A stretch of DNA of 64,000 nucleotides from Elysia crispata. Taxonomy: Eukaryota; Mollusca; Gastropoda; Plakobranchidae. Positions 49,080 through 62,400 of this stretch are shown here, piece by piece; within the stretch, counting starts at the first letter, position 1, and each line of letters begins with the position of its first letter. The DNA is taken from assembly GCA_033675545.1 (NCBI GenBank), contig JAWDGP010001945.1, positions 915,001 to 979,000 on the forward strand, in the 5' to 3' direction. A model generated the notes under the pieces. That model worked only from the letters and a program-made list of their open reading frames with translations, was not told where the DNA came from and made no database searches. Position numbers and translations under genes: made by a program.

Positions 49080-49425
49080 AGTAAGAAGACGCCCAGATAT
49101 CCACCTTACAAAAACAAGGGAGATCGAAGTGACTGTAATAATTACAGGGGAATTCCTGCACTGAGCATTGTGGGTAAAGTTTTCGCGAGCGTTGTACTCG
49201 CTCCACTGCCAGTCCAAGCCGAAGCATCTACCCAGAGTCGCAGTGTGGCTTCAGAGTCGAGAGGGCGGCAGTGGACATGATTTTCTCTGTACGTCAGCTC
49301 CAGGAGAAATGCCGAGAAGAGCGGATGCCTCTCTACATCGGGTTTATGATCTGACGAAGGCTTTTGACTTTGTCAGCAGGAAGGGTGTTCTCCAGCTGCT
49401 ATAACAAGATTGGCTGTCCTCTCGA
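49080..49425 (+). pseudogene. LINE reverse-transcriptase fragment, copy 1
   Basis: In shifting frames: IYPESQCGFRVERAAVDMIF, SVRQLQEKCREERMPLYIGF, DLTKAFDFVSRKGV and KIGCP. These are the fingers/palm start of RTE/CR1-like RTs (pattern YPESQCGFR...RSTxDMIFxxRQLQEK...DLTKAFDxVSR). It ends abruptly after KIGCP, so only about 115 residues remain. Confidence 0.72.
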
Positions 49426-50624
49426 GTAACTCAGCATTAATCTCGTTTGAAATTTGAAGCTTTTTTCTTTTGATATTTTTACAAACCAGTAAGTATACTA
49501 TAACTGCAGGCGCCACCTGTTAGGGGATCTCAGCAACGAGACCGAAAAACCCTTACAAAGGAATAGTCAAGATCCCCCCTACGTAAGTGCGAAATACAGT
49601 GCCAGTTCAGGGGGAGGCGTTTTTTTTTTTTGTTTTATTTAATTTCACAACCACAGGTGGCACTCGAATTTTTCCAATTTCTTTTTAATTATCAGTTAAG
49701 TACATAGTGAAAATAGATCTTTGTATATAGCAGGGCATATGGTTATAGCTGTTGTGTTAGTTGTTTTGTATAGTATAGAGAGCTTCCCAAGCTGGCTTGC
49801 TTGAGCTTGTACTCATAGGTGACCTACATGAAAGCCTGCTCGAATGCCTAGTCAAGCGAACTAGGCCCACTAATGACAAAAATATCGTCTGATAAAGAAT
49901 TTCTTTTATTGGATAACACAATGCTGTTTTTGTCGTTGAAATAAAAAGACAAGAGATCAATACATCCGATGACCAGAAGGATAAGACGATTAGGTGAATA
50001 TCACCATTTGTTCAGAGAACTGAAAGAGGATCCAGCACGGTCTCTGCTATAAATTAGAATACCTTAAGGTACATTTGAGTACATTTAAGAGAAAATTTGA
50101 TACCGATTTGAAAAACTGGTGCAATCTCCATAATCTGAATAAGCCTCAGGATAGACTGGTCATCATCCTAGGTGAATTAATCTAGTTTAAAATTGGAGGC
50201 TTTATATTTGACTTTTTACAACCATTTTCGTATATCAAAATTGTAGGCTCCACCCGTTAGAAGGCGTCGGCTACGGGCTGATAATGGACCTTACGAAAGA
50301 CCGTCAGATTCTGTCTAGGAATCGGCAAATTCCAGTGCCAGTTCAGGTGCGAGCACGTCTGTTTTTTTTATAACACCTGTCGGTCGCACTTGCTTTTAAA
50401 ACTACTTTTGTAAGTACCAGTTATGTACATGGTTCAAAACAGTTATTTCTTTATAGCAGAGTATAGCAAGGTACCTGCTGTGTTAGTTGTTTTGTACATA
50501 GCATGGTTATAGCTGCTGTATATAGTCTGAGTATTTGTAGATTGTAGCTGGTTGTAATTAGTTTTAAATTCTTACAGACGGTTGTACCTGGTTTAAAACA
50601 AAAGTTTTAATCAAGTTAATTTTT

Positions 50625-50826
50625 ATAAATAGCCGGAAGACGCCAAGATTATCACCCTTACAAAATCAAAATGGGAATGACTGTAATAATTACAGAGGAA
50701 TCTCTCTACTGACCATTGTGGGTGAGGTCTTCACGCGCATTGTCCTCGCTAGACTGCAAGTCCAAGCCGAACGCATCTACCCAGGATCGCAGTGTGGCTT
50801 TAGAGTGAGAGGGCGGCAGTGGACAT
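50625..50826 (+). pseudogene. LINE reverse-transcriptase fragment, copy 2
   Basis: Homologous to the first part of the fragment at 49080 (LTK...NNYRGISLLTIVGEVFTR-like and QCGF..RGRQW-like residues) but truncated at GTGGACATG, where repeat sequence resumes. The offset to copy 1 is about 1546 bp, matching the array period. Confidence 0.65.
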
Positions 50827-50962
50827 GTATTTTTTTAAATACACGGACCGGTGGTAATTCATTTTTTCACTATTTTTGTAAGAACCTGTTACGTACATTG
50901 TAAAAATAGTTCTTTATATAAGGGTATAGAGTTGCAGCTTTTGAGTTAGTTGTTTTGTATAT

Positions 50963-51371
50963 CCCTCTAGTGCCCGGGTATTCTCTAGGTCAACAAAACA
51001 TTATAAAAATTTAAAAACAAACATAAAATGGTGGAAATAAAACAAATGCGTCGGAATTTTTCAAATTGAATGTGTTATTTGTGAGTTATGTAGTGTGACA
51101 TATTTGTCATATTGGGCACTGATGACTTCTATGACAGATCTGTCATATTGAGAGCGAGCATTTTACAGATTCCTACTGTTGTGATAGTCATAAAAACATT
51201 TCCTGCTTTTGTTGAAGCAAAGTTGAGCTTTGCATTTAGAACAAAACGCAAATGTCTTTTGCTTGCACTTCGGGTGATTGCACCAGGTACGAGTCCCGTA
51301 TTGCGACCAGTGGGCAAACTGGTCAAGTCGCACATCCAGTCGCAGATCTGTCATACTGAGTTCTAGAGGGA
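50963..51371 (-). mobile_element. Non-autonomous piggyBac-B relative with ATAT target
   Basis: A 409-bp element with ends CCCTCTAGTGCCCGGG (low side) and CCCTCTAGAACTCAG (reverse complement of the high side). The low end equals the right end of piggyBac-B (GGGCACTAGAG). It carries palindromes TGACAGATCTGTCA (about 51133-51146), a decayed one at 51096-51110, and CAGATCTGTCA at the other end, plus a minus-strand cysteine-rich-domain fragment. The direct flank on both sides is ATAT (50959-50962 and 51372-51375), not TTAA. Uninterrupted array copies read TTTGTATA(TA)GTA at this place, confirming an insertion. Confidence 0.75.
51163..51354 (-). pseudogene. piggyBac cysteine-rich domain fragment
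   Basis: The minus frame gives WCNHPKCKQKTFAFCSKCKA then QLCFNKSRKCFYDYHN, the same zinc-domain pattern as the end of piggyBac-B (RCKMPFC...CTKCKVHLCLDKDRNCFLDFH). It lacks the catalytic core, so the element must depend on a transposase made elsewhere. It stops a few residues after the YH pair. Confidence 0.75.
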
Positions 51372-52109
51372 TATAGTAGAAAGAGCTTCTGAAGCTGGCT
51401 TTCTAGGGTTTATACAAAAAAAGTCACCCAAATGAAAGCGGCCGCGCCTGCCCAGGCAAGCAAACTAGGCCTATTATTTACTTCACTCTCAAAGTGAATC
51501 ACAATAACATTGTTAGGTAAATAATTTTTGTTATTGGATAACACATTACTGATCTTGTCTGTTGTAAAATGAGGCGAGAAATACATCCAATAACCAGACA
51601 AATGAGACAATTGGGTAAATATCATCACTTGTTCAGAGGACTAAAAGTAGATCGAGTATAGGTACACTGGAGTGCATTTTAGAGAAAATAAGATACCGAC
51701 CTGAGAAAGTGGTGTAATCTCCTTAATCAGATTATGCCTGAAGAAAAACTGGGTATCACTCCTAGTTGAATTAATCTCGTTTTAAATTTGAGGCTTTTCT
51801 ATTTTTTATTTTTTTTTTTATAACCATTTAAGTATGTTGTAATAGTAGGCTCCACCGGTTAGGAGGCGCCGGCGACAGGCGGCAAATGTCTCAACAGGCA
51901 GTCAAGTTCCTTCATAATTACGAGTTCAGGGGCAAGCGTTTTTATTTTTTTTTTTTACACCTACGTGTGGCACTTTAATTTTTCACTATTTTACTAAGTG
52001 CCAGTTATGTACATTGTGTAAATAGTTGTTAGTATAAAGTAGTGTATATGGTTTTAGCTATTGTGTTAGTTTTGTATATATAGTATACTGTCTGCATTAG
52101 TTGTTACAA

Positions 52110-55100
52110 AGATGCAGCATTTATTAGACAGATTTAAAAAGACCTCTTTATGTGCTTGGATTCTAGGCAGAAACATTAGGGCTTTTCACAAAAATAGTGC
52201 TTCGTTTTTAATCTCTTTTTTGTTCGTTGCATTCTTTGTACAGATTTTTCACAGAAAAAACTAGAAGATTGTTTTTGTGTCATCACATCCCTGATATAAA
52301 AAAGGTCCGAGTAGTGTTATACCTTAGAGCAAAAGGCAAAGTCTAGGAAACTTTGAAATGAGGAAGAAATATGACAGTTGATGGTTGGATTAATCTTTTA
52401 CAACCCTACGATTTGAACTGGGTGCTGGACAAATAGTACTTTAAGGGAGTGGAAAGACACTCAGAGGTTAAAGAGAGTCAGAGAATCGAAGTGTTCCTAT
52501 ATTTGATGAGCAAAAATAATCTTTTGCTTTGCGAAAGAAACAGTTTATGAAAGCATTATGAAGTAGGTAACTATCCCTCAGCAAGAGACTAAGCCTTGGG
52601 ATTATTTGTAAAACAATGAAACAACAAGTAGCAAAAGAGAAAATTATAAGGTGAAGTAAAAAAAAAATGATAAAATGAAGCTCTTGCTTTTTTGGCCAGA
52701 GAGGACGGTCCCATTATAAAAGGATAGGTCAAGAAGGTCGCTTTAAGTGTAACTTTCACGGTTGTTTCAAAAGACAGTCCTTTTTGAAATGATACAATGA
52801 CACTTTCTGCTTCAATGAAATATAAGTAATCGCTGATTTTCTACTGCCTGATAGGGAGTAGATCCGATTGGTGTTCCTCTAGACAGCTTGACAAGTTAAA
52901 GTACATTGTTCCCGTGCGTATTAGGTCCACAAAGGTGGTGTTTCTGGCATGGTGGATATTTTGTTTGTTTTTGTTTTTAGTCTCTCTTTTTTGGACAAGG
53001 ACACTAGTGGATCGTAAGAATAGTCTGTTGACATGATGAGTAGGCCACCAGATTAACATCCCAGAAATCAGGGCAAGACGTTGAGTATGAATGGCAAAAG
53101 CGTCCAAAAAATAATGCCAAACTCAAAACCATCGAATTCAGAGTCTTACCACGTTTAAGAAAACCTGGAAAGGAAAATGGAAGGAAAGAAAGTTGAAAAT
53201 CGGAATAAGACTTAGGAACAAGAGTCAAATGAAGTGTCATTAACTCAATGGAAGAACTAAGGAACAGCAATGGAATGACCTTGAGAAATGGAGAGAATTG
53301 AGTAACTGCCATTTTATCAAAATAAAAAAAAAATAAAAAAATTAATCCTGTGAATCAGCAGGAACGAAGAGATGGAACTTTTTTTTTTTTAGAATAATGC
53401 AGATTAAACATCAAGAGACTAAAGAATCAAAAGTGAACAATGCTCTACCAGATAAAATGTGGCCCTTTAAATAAATGCGATAGTTTATGATACTAAATGG
53501 TCAAAATACCGTTGACCTTGAAGCAGCTGTCAGGGCGTTGCTTTTACTGTGTTAGATGTATTTTCGTAATGCATTATTCTAAGAATTTATTAGGCTGGAA
53601 CGTTCACAGCAGCCAATCAAAAATTCCGAGCAGTCAGCTAAGATCGAATTTTAAGCCATGGAAAATGGTAGGATTTATCTTTTGTAAACCTTATATGAAG
53701 ATTGTGGGGAAAAATGTTTCACAGATTTACCCGACCCCTTTTACGTGCTATGATTGTAGGTAGAAAAAAGTGTGCTGTGGACAAAAATTGTTTCAATTTA
53801 GAACTCTAATCTGTTCGTTACATTCTATGCGCAGATTGTGCTTGCTCTTGATTTTTTTCACTTTGTTCTTGCCTTCGATTAATCGCTGCAGATTACTTTG
53901 TCTTTTTTTATTTCTTAACGACCATCGAGTGGTGAATTTGAATGTTGATGGATAAAAAAGGCAGTCAGCGTTCTTTGATGATGGTGTAATACTCCTTGAG
54001 CATGGACATTTTCGTGCTTTGGATTCCAACTTTTCGAAGCAATAAATATGTAGGCTTGTCAGCAGATGGACTGTTTCTGACGGCTGATTTCACATGCCGC
54101 GTACGCGTTTCGTTTTAGCTTATTCTTTTATTATTTATATAATTACTTCTAAATAACAGATAGTGTCATCTACCGTCATGATAGGCCAAGCAAATGTTAC
54201 CACAGTTGGTTGGTTTCTTTTTCAACAATTCGATAAACCTTGTATTCTTTTGTTTTTTGTATTTCTAAATTCAACATTATTCAAAAATGCGAGTTTAGAT
54301 CTACACCATATGAAAACAAAAAATTGATTAAATGGTAAATTCACAATACATGTCAATATTAAATGACAAATATCTCTGCGAATGACCCAAAAGAGACAAT
54401 TCTCAAAAGCTTGCGAGAGGTAAAGGGCATGTATGACTTATTAACAAGCTAAAAATCTAAATAGTGCTCGTATGAACCCCAGAAACAGAGCTCAAGGAAA
54501 TGCTGAGCAAGCTAAAGAAACTTCCTAAGTGGTACAGATCCAACAATATATTTGAGAATGTGAAGAATAGCAAACTGAGTAGATATATTAACTGGCGTAG
54601 ACGGAATTTCGAAAGAAAAACCAATAGCGAAAGGTAGCAATCTTGAATGAAGTTTATTCAGTCTTGAGGTGAATAATGGGAATATAGAACCGCTCGATAA
54701 GCCTCTGAAAATGTAAGTGTGCGAAATAGCAGGTGATAGCCACAATCTATAAATACTTAGAAAAAAAAGTGGGAAGTAGGATGCTGGAAAAATAAGTAAA
54801 CAAGTTTAAAGTGCAGATTGCCGATTGCAATCCAGAAACCAGTAATGACCATCAAACTTGACGTGTTCCATGGTCTTGAAATTAAACCTCATAGCTTCAT
54901 GTCCTACAACAAAAGCGTTCCAGAGTTCAAAGGGAGAAAATCAAAAGCCATGGATTTGCAAACAAATGGAAAAGCTCGAAAATATGTCAAGATTGTAGCA
55001 TAGACAGGAGAAGGTGGTAGACATGTTATTCAGTGCTTAAACCAAGATAAAAATGGCGATGACAAGGAACATGGAATACCCTAAAGACCTGAGTGATCCA

Positions 55101-55930
55101 AAACTGCTTATCATTAAGTGTAAATAACCATGACAGTCGAAGCATAAAATACTCTAAAAATATGAATTCTGACCCGTGTTAATTGGACTTTGATTTAAAA
55201 GTTTTGCTGGAGGATTCATAGAATTCATTTTACTTGAAAGCAGTAGCTATATGGAATTTTTTTTTTACAAGAGAAGCTTTTGAATGTATATTGCAGTAAT
55301 GTTCAGGTATTTTCGTTGATAAGATGGTTTTTTTTTTAAGTATTACATGCATATACTTTGTGTCGATGCCTGTTAGCCGCATGTCCTAATGAGCATAACT
55401 TACTTGCATCCTTGCAGTGCGGCGAATGCTGCTATTGCCAACGCATGCCTGCGAAGTCAAGAGTAAATTCTAAAAGGAGGTGGATGATGTTCCACTGATG
55501 TCAAGAATTCTGCTGACTATCCATACTGTCGTCGAAAGCTTGACCCGTTACGATGACCAAATGTCACTTTGACTCTGCCCTCTGATGTATAGGATCAGGA
55601 TCTGAAATTAGATGTGAAATGGATACCCAGATGGGGGAACCTTGGCTCTTGCAAGCACATCTAGATGAGATGAACAGAATGTACTTTACAAGACTCATCC
55701 TCGCAACTAACAGCTCTATATGTTGGTCGCAAAAGAAGTCCTGAACCAGGTGCAAGATGTCCTAGCAGCTGGACACCAAGGAGTACGCCGCAAGAAGAAA
55801 TGCCTCCAAGGATTGGTAGTGTATTATAATTATTGTTGGGCAGAAATAAAACCGCATGAAGAGAGCTGCAACTTCTGCAGTCCCATGAAGAAGGCAACCT
55901 CACCTGTACCACATGAAACTATATCATGCG
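52110..55930. other. Non-coding stretch, no gene recognised
   Basis: Mixed AT-rich DNA. A few frames of 60-100 codons exist on both strands, but none shows a family motif, splice context or coding-like composition. Some of it may be eroded repeat. Confidence 0.35.
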
Positions 55931-55948
55931 TGTAGCCTAATGCAACAA

Positions 55949-56440
55949 ATGCTTTTGGATTTACAGCTGTTAAGTTGGGTGACAAATCTGGAGTTGCTGC
56001 ATTTATTCATCAACAAAATGAGAACACAGCTGTAATTGGATGCTCATGCTATCGTCTGGGTTTAACTGCTCTTAAAGCAGCCAAAACTTTGCTAGTTAAG
56101 ATAGACCAACTTGTTGCCTTTTTTTTTTTTTTGGACAAATCTTAAAAGTGACTTTACATTTCTTGAATACTGGAGCAGTAGAAACCACTCTGTTGTTCCT
56201 GACGCTCAAAGACAAGACATCAAAATCAACGTCTGGCAAAGCGATATCAAGGCATGTACATCTTCCTTCAAAATATCTTTATCTCTGAAAATACGAATGC
56301 TTTGCTGCATGCTGAAAATCCTTTAATTCTTAAATTTACAGATATCCATGATAAGAAAAAATTCAGAACAAGATATGTTAAACCAACCATCCTGAGCTCT
56401 CGTGATCTTTTAAACAGTTAATTTGTAAAAGAAGAAATCT
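55949..56440 (+). pseudogene. Possible hAT/ZBED-like transposase core relic
   Basis: Codons from 55949 read NAFGFTAVKLGDKSGVAAFI, then IGCSCYRLGLTALKAAKTLL and IDQLVAFFFFLDKS before a stop near 56146. This recalls the hAT core segment 'N...G..GV...I......I.GCPCH...L.A..A.K.L....D.LV..I..F..S'. After frame changes comes KKFRTRYVKPTILSS (about 56350-56395). The likeness is by pattern only. Old, with several breaks. Confidence 0.38.
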
Positions 56441-56499
56441 TGTCTGAGTACTCAGAAATTGATGTTGGTTAGAACTGCAGCGAAGTTGTTCAATCATTG

Positions 56500-59400
56500 G
56501 TGTTAAAAAGGAAGCATAAGCATAAAGCAAAGATTATTTTTTGAAAGATGTGACGTATTTACAAATGCACTGTTTGCTAAATGACAGCAATCTTTCAAAT
56601 GCAGCTTTAAAAAAAATCCTACAAATAGACAAAAGTCAAAATGTTTCCCTTTAGAGTATTTTCTTCTTTTTTGTGTGTGCATCTCTGCTACCTCATCAAA
56701 ATGACGAAGAATGAATAAGTATTGATATCTTACTGAGGCACTATAGGAAATGGCAATCATCAGGCTTGAACAAAAAGATATAGAAAACATAAGATAGCTA
56801 CTGGTTAGGAGTGGGAAAGGTAAAAATAAAAAGTGGACACTAAAACAAATTATGTAAGGAGCCATTGTTAGATGATTTGCTAAGAAGAGAAAAATCTGCC
56901 ATAGCACTTTCCCTTGCGAAATACAGCAAAAACATTTTCAAAGTCAGTTTTGTCAACGTGAGATTTTTTAGGTACTGCGTATTTACTACAGGCAATAATG
57001 TATAATCTTTTACAGGCCTGCAAACTGCAACATTTTCTCTTTGAAGGTATGTTTGAGAGTAAATTTACCTGATTTGGGACAATCTTATACTTTTTTGGGG
57101 GGGCTAAAATTGTACTCTTTGTTGGCTGCTTGGGTAGGAAGCTCTAATAGACCATGGCCCCATCCAGCCATTACGCAACTACATGTCTACTCTTATGTGA
57201 ACAAGTAGCTATTTTATCGTGAAGAAGAGTGTAGAAAGAACAGCCGGAATGGTATTGCCTTCTGACCTTGTGGGGAGGTCATTTCCGAATGACTGTAGCG
57301 CCAAGTGTAATGGCAGTTGACGCCAGATTCAGAAGCCTGGGAGACGAGATGTAGTCTATCAGTCAAGTTTACTCTGGGCACAGTCAGTCAAGAAGTTGTA
57401 CAATGGGTAAATTCTTGTTGTTGCTGTTTTTTATTGTAAGTTGTACAATGGGTAATTTGTTGTAGTTGTTGCTGTTACAACTGTTGTAGTATTTTTCATT
57501 CTTATTGTTAATATGTCCTCTTTAATACAATTATTATATTAAGAATAACTATTTTCATGGTGATAAATAATACTAATATTTTTAATTCTTTGCCGTGAAG
57601 AGCAAGTGCATGCGCAAAAAAAAACCTTTGGCAAAACAAACCACATCAATGTAGATAACGGTGAAAGGACATAACAAAACATGACAATAAATGTAAAGGT
57701 ATTTAAATGCTCATGTCTGTTCTCAGAATTTTGACCGTGACCTTTAAGCATACATCAAAAAAGGCTAAAATTTAATGTCATGGCAAATTTGTTCCCTGAA
57801 AAAGTTTAGTCATTGTCGACTAAATTTATTTACATTCGACTATTATCCACATTGCCAGTTAAGTTTCCAAACATGGAAAACAAAGTCATTCCTGAAGATT
57901 TTTTCTACATCACGAGATGACTGTTTAAAACCATTATCAAATGAGAAAATTCGAGGAAAGGCGAGGACACACATGGCCACAAAGATGCAGAAGACGATGT
58001 CAGTCAAAACCGAAAGTCAAATTTGAAACAGGATTTAGTGACGCCGCAGGACAAACTTTCCACACAACTCGGAGCCCTGGGTGCAAGACTGATCTGCACC
58101 AACAATATGCTCAATACACTGAATGACAACATGACATTTCTCCCATTAAGAATGAATAATCAAGTCTAGAACAAGCGTCCAGATCCAGCAAAATGGTGTT
58201 CACTGGGTTTAGTAAACAAGACCATTTCAAGGCAAGATAAAAACAAGATTGCATTTTCGAGTTACCTGAGAACCTGCCATTGGTTGCTCCAACTGTTCAA
58301 GATTATTACATCACACGACATCACATAGCTTAGAAGAGTGAGGGAAGCAGAGGTATTAGAGGCATTGGGGCCATTTGAGATGTGGATATGGAATCCTTGG
58401 GGCGCACCAGAATGTGCTTATTAAGGCGAAGAAAAGAATGGGTCAATATGAAATAAAAAAATCTGAGCTCACATTCAGTGAAGTTGAAGTCAAGTCTGGC
58501 TACAAAGTCCTATGTGTGTGTATTAGTCGGTAATATCGGTGTGGAATTTGATATGCTGGTACATGTATCAGCATCTTAAGATTCTTAAGATCAGTATGGT
58601 CTAAGGTGTGGTAGGTGCGGTACCAAGGACGCCGACCTATTTGTGGGAATTTGCAACCCATCAATATTAATCCTATCAAAACAACATTCATGCTGGTGCA
58701 TAAGATTTAATCCTAAAGGTCCATCTCCGGTGGTGCTCAAAGGCATGTTCCCATAACCGCAATGAGTATTAACAATCGTCCTGTGGTGTAACTTGAGTTT
58801 GGCTCAAGCGGTCGACTTCGCCCTGGCCAAAACAATACATGATATGTTGAAGCGAAGGAGGTCTGAGCCAACGTCTTACAGGAGAACAGAAACAAATACA
58901 GTAGTATAGTCACAACAAAGCATAATAAAGTGAAGAGAGGTGGAAAAAAGAAGAAACAGGAAAGAGAAGACGAACAAAAATAAGAGCACACTCCCCCCCC
59001 CCCCCTCAAGTAGGAGAAGACTTCTGCGTGAGTGGGGGGGATCCATGAACGATGGAAGATCAGGAGCGTAGGGGCAGTTGAAAATGTTTTTAACTCATGT
59101 GATAGGATGAGCTTAATGTGGTTCCTTAAATCTGGTAATCTTGGAGCCAAGAGATGCTCAAAGGAGGCATTAAATTAATGGGGAGGGTTGGGTTGAGAGG
59201 AGCATAATTTGGCACCTTAAATCCAGTATTCTAGGAGCCAAGAAAACTCAAGGGACAGTCTCGATATTCATTTTTGTACTCTAGACAAAAAGCCTACAAG
59301 AAAAGTCAAAAGGAAAAAAAAAGAAAAAATTGCTAATGAGGAAGGAGTCACTGGTTGGGGAGCAAGGAGCAGCTTATGTAAAAAAGTCTGGTTGTAGAGA

Positions 59401-62400
59401 GCAAACAGACTATGGAGATGTGGGCCATTCTGGAAATAGTCTGTATGGAGAAGGCTCCTTAATCCAAGCAAGCAAAGAAAAGTAATGCAAAGAGATTTCA
59501 AGAAAGGCAATATGAAGAGATTCATTTGCATACCAGGAGTGTTTCATCATATTATGGACCTGGATTTTCAGACCTTACTTTTGATTCAGTTTGAAAAGGT
59601 CAGGCTGCACAAACAGGATTCTCCCCACCACCAATCTCCTGTGAAAACATCACCTCAGGAGAGGGAGTAAACTTTGTTGACCCTGTAATTGTTCAGGTAT
59701 AGGTTCCCTTAAGTCCTTAACTAAGCTGTTGAGAAGCAACAATCATGCTGTTGTATCACAAAAAGCTCTCAACAAAATTTTCTGGTTAGTTTCAATTGAA
59801 TCAAAATATTATGAGAGATTCACATTTTTTGACAAGTGTGTCACAATGTGTTTGTGCAGGAACCGTTTATTATTACAAAGTTGAGGATGCAATGGCATTG
59901 TTGCCCATGGACCCCTAAATATCTTTTGAGATTTAACAAACTGTGAGTATTAACATGACATTAGTTCACTTCATCACAGATTTGGATGTTTAAATCCATT
60001 CAAATTCTCCCCTTAGATATATAAGACCTTTTCTAGCAAAGGTATATAGTGTCTCTATATGCACTGTTTTTTTTTTTGTTTTTTTTTGGTCAACAAGAGA
60101 GGACGAGAAACTTCAGCACCTTGGGTAATGCTGCAGTAGGAATTAGATGTTGTACCAAGGGTCAGATCAATTGCAATGAAAGTATATTTTTTTATGGCGG
60201 CTAACATCATACAGAAATGAAAGTGCCTCTGATCAAAATTGTCAGAAATTTTTTCACCATAGTCATCTCTCAAAGTGTTTTTTAACAAAAAGCTTGCTTC
60301 ACCAGAAATTTTTTTTTAAAAAAAATATGCATTTTTTTAAATATGCATTTCTATTACTCTTGAACAACTTTGGCACAAAATAGAACTATTGGTGGAGATT
60401 ATCTCAATAAGGTAAGTCGTAGCACCGTTTTTAAATCTATGAGAGAGATTCGGCCAGAATTTCTCTCAGTACCCAGTAGGAAGATCTGAGGTTTTTTTTC
60501 CATTTCCCAAAGTCGCAAAATTCAGTCAGAAATATTTCTCAAATTCAAAATTGTCATATTTCAGACAACTGTCTGATATTTTGAATGTCTGATCATAGTA
60601 ATAAGAAGAGATTGAAATATTTTTGAAAATTTATGCCTAGAATACTTTGAAAAGTTGCTTTGTTCCATGTAAGTGCATTATTCAGCTAGATTGAGCTGGA
60701 AAGATAAAGATTGTCTGCACTCTTATTTTGATCCTCCCTCAGGAACAAGGAGTAGAGTAAGAGGTAACAAACAAGCTGCTTCACAATCATTTTGTTATCG
60801 CACGATGTTGAGAAACTCATAAGCCTGATGACAAGCTTTTAAAGTCAGTCAGCTCAAAATGTCAATGAGTTATTTTGTTGTTTGAAAGCTCAAGGTGAAA
60901 ATATAAAAGTGTGAATACGCAGAATTCCCCAACATCATATACTTATATATATTTCAAAAGCTAGAGTAAAAGAAATAAGCTTTGACTTTGTATAAATACA
61001 GAAATTTCTTTATACAAAATTGGACTAGGCCTACAGGATAAAACTCTGTGATACTCCTGACTAAACACAAATACTTTTGAAAAAAATTCAATTAGAAATT
61101 GTAGCAAAAGGGAAGAATAAGTATAAAACGTTTTTAGCAAAATGGGAATGGTATCTTGTCAGGAATGAATTTCGCCAAACAATGGAGCCAGTAGAGGAGA
61201 ATCAAATAGATCAATTTTTGTAGAAATATAAAGAAAAAGCTGATTCACTGATAATGTAAATACCAAATTTGAGAGCGAAACAAAGGCATATCATTCATTG
61301 ACTACTAACCTCTTTGTTCAAAAATCAATCTCGCAGCAAAGATATGATGTTCTTGTACAAGTTGAAGTAATTTGAGAATGAATTATCAGCTTAGGAGCTT
61401 CACCAGTTGATTCTTGAATATTCATTCCGTCCTTTTCTTCTAAGGAATTTTCGATAAGCAATGAATCCAAATTATATCTGAGGAAATAGATGAAAAACAA
61501 CTTAACTGATTGATAATTATATATAGCAGAGTCCATGGCTTGGCAACTATTGCTTTAATAACTGATCAAACTGAACCTACTATGCACTTATGCACAATTT
61601 TATGTTAAACACTCCTCCCTCCCCTCTCCCCCAAATTTTTCTCCAATGATCAAATAATGTCGAAAAACAATTAAAAAAAAAAATTCCCAGAGAAATTTCA
61701 ATACGTTTCAAAACTTACTTGGTACCTCATTCTACCCTCTTTGCAAGGAGTTTGACATTAATTATTGAAATCCTCCTTACAGATAACTAGACAAAATTCA
61801 AACTTGGAAAAACGGAAGATTTCAGGGCAGGATGAGAAAAAACAGTCTATTGCTGGGAATGTTTGTCAATAAAATAAGAGAGCATCCCTTAAAATGATTC
61901 CTAAAATGCTACTATACTATGATTCATGCAATAAAGATCCTTGATATTTCTTATTTTAGATATTATTGATAGGTATGAATAACAGTATTACATTACCTAA
62001 CACATATACATACACGTTTTTACAATTCTGGAAATGCTAATTGTCGCTGTTGTCTTTTTATTTAAGGATCAACAGCAAGTCTCCATCAATCATCATAAAA
62101 AAAAACCAAAGTGATAAAAATATTTTTTTATCTTCTTTTGTTTTTCATTTATCAAGTAATATACCTTTTAATTCCAAAAAAAAAAAAAAAAAGAAAAAAA
62201 GAAATATATATATATATATATATATATTGAAAAAGATTTTTTTTAATGAAGAGAATGAGCACTTATACCACTTGTGAACAGTCAGTGCTAGCTGAAGAAA
62301 CAACGAAGTGTATGTTGCATTTTTTTTTCTTTGCTACATTTAACTGTACATTTAAGCTTTATTTAGATAAGACTCAAAAAAATACATTTTAAGAACCATT

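Larger units (their letters stand above)
48205..52110 (+). repeat. Composite array of diverged 1.2-1.5 kb repeats with LINE RT pieces
   Basis: Words recur in the same order. 'GCCTGCTCGAATGCCTAGTC' starts at 48331 and 49834, with a decayed form near 51437. 'AGGCGTCGGCTACGGGCTG' is at about 48760 and 50261, with a decayed form near 51864. 'GTTGTACCTGGTTTAAAA' is at about 49027 and 50581. 'CCAGTTCAGGGGNNAGCG' plus a T-run appears four times (about 48836, 49601, 50337, 51923). Two half-unit types alternate: one with GGCTACGGGCTG and one with GCGCCACCTGTTAGG. Pairwise periods are about 1500, and about 1200 after removing the inserted piggyBac derivative. Reverse-transcriptase fragments are embedded in two units. 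Confidence 0.72.

Noticed and set aside
57941-58126. Basic frame possibly belonging to a LINE ORF1
   Set aside because: No recognisable motif and no LINE sequence nearby.
58737-59150. Minus-strand frame of 137 codons
   Set aside because: Driven by poly-pyrimidine and C-run sequence; hydrophobic by composition, no family motif and no splice context.
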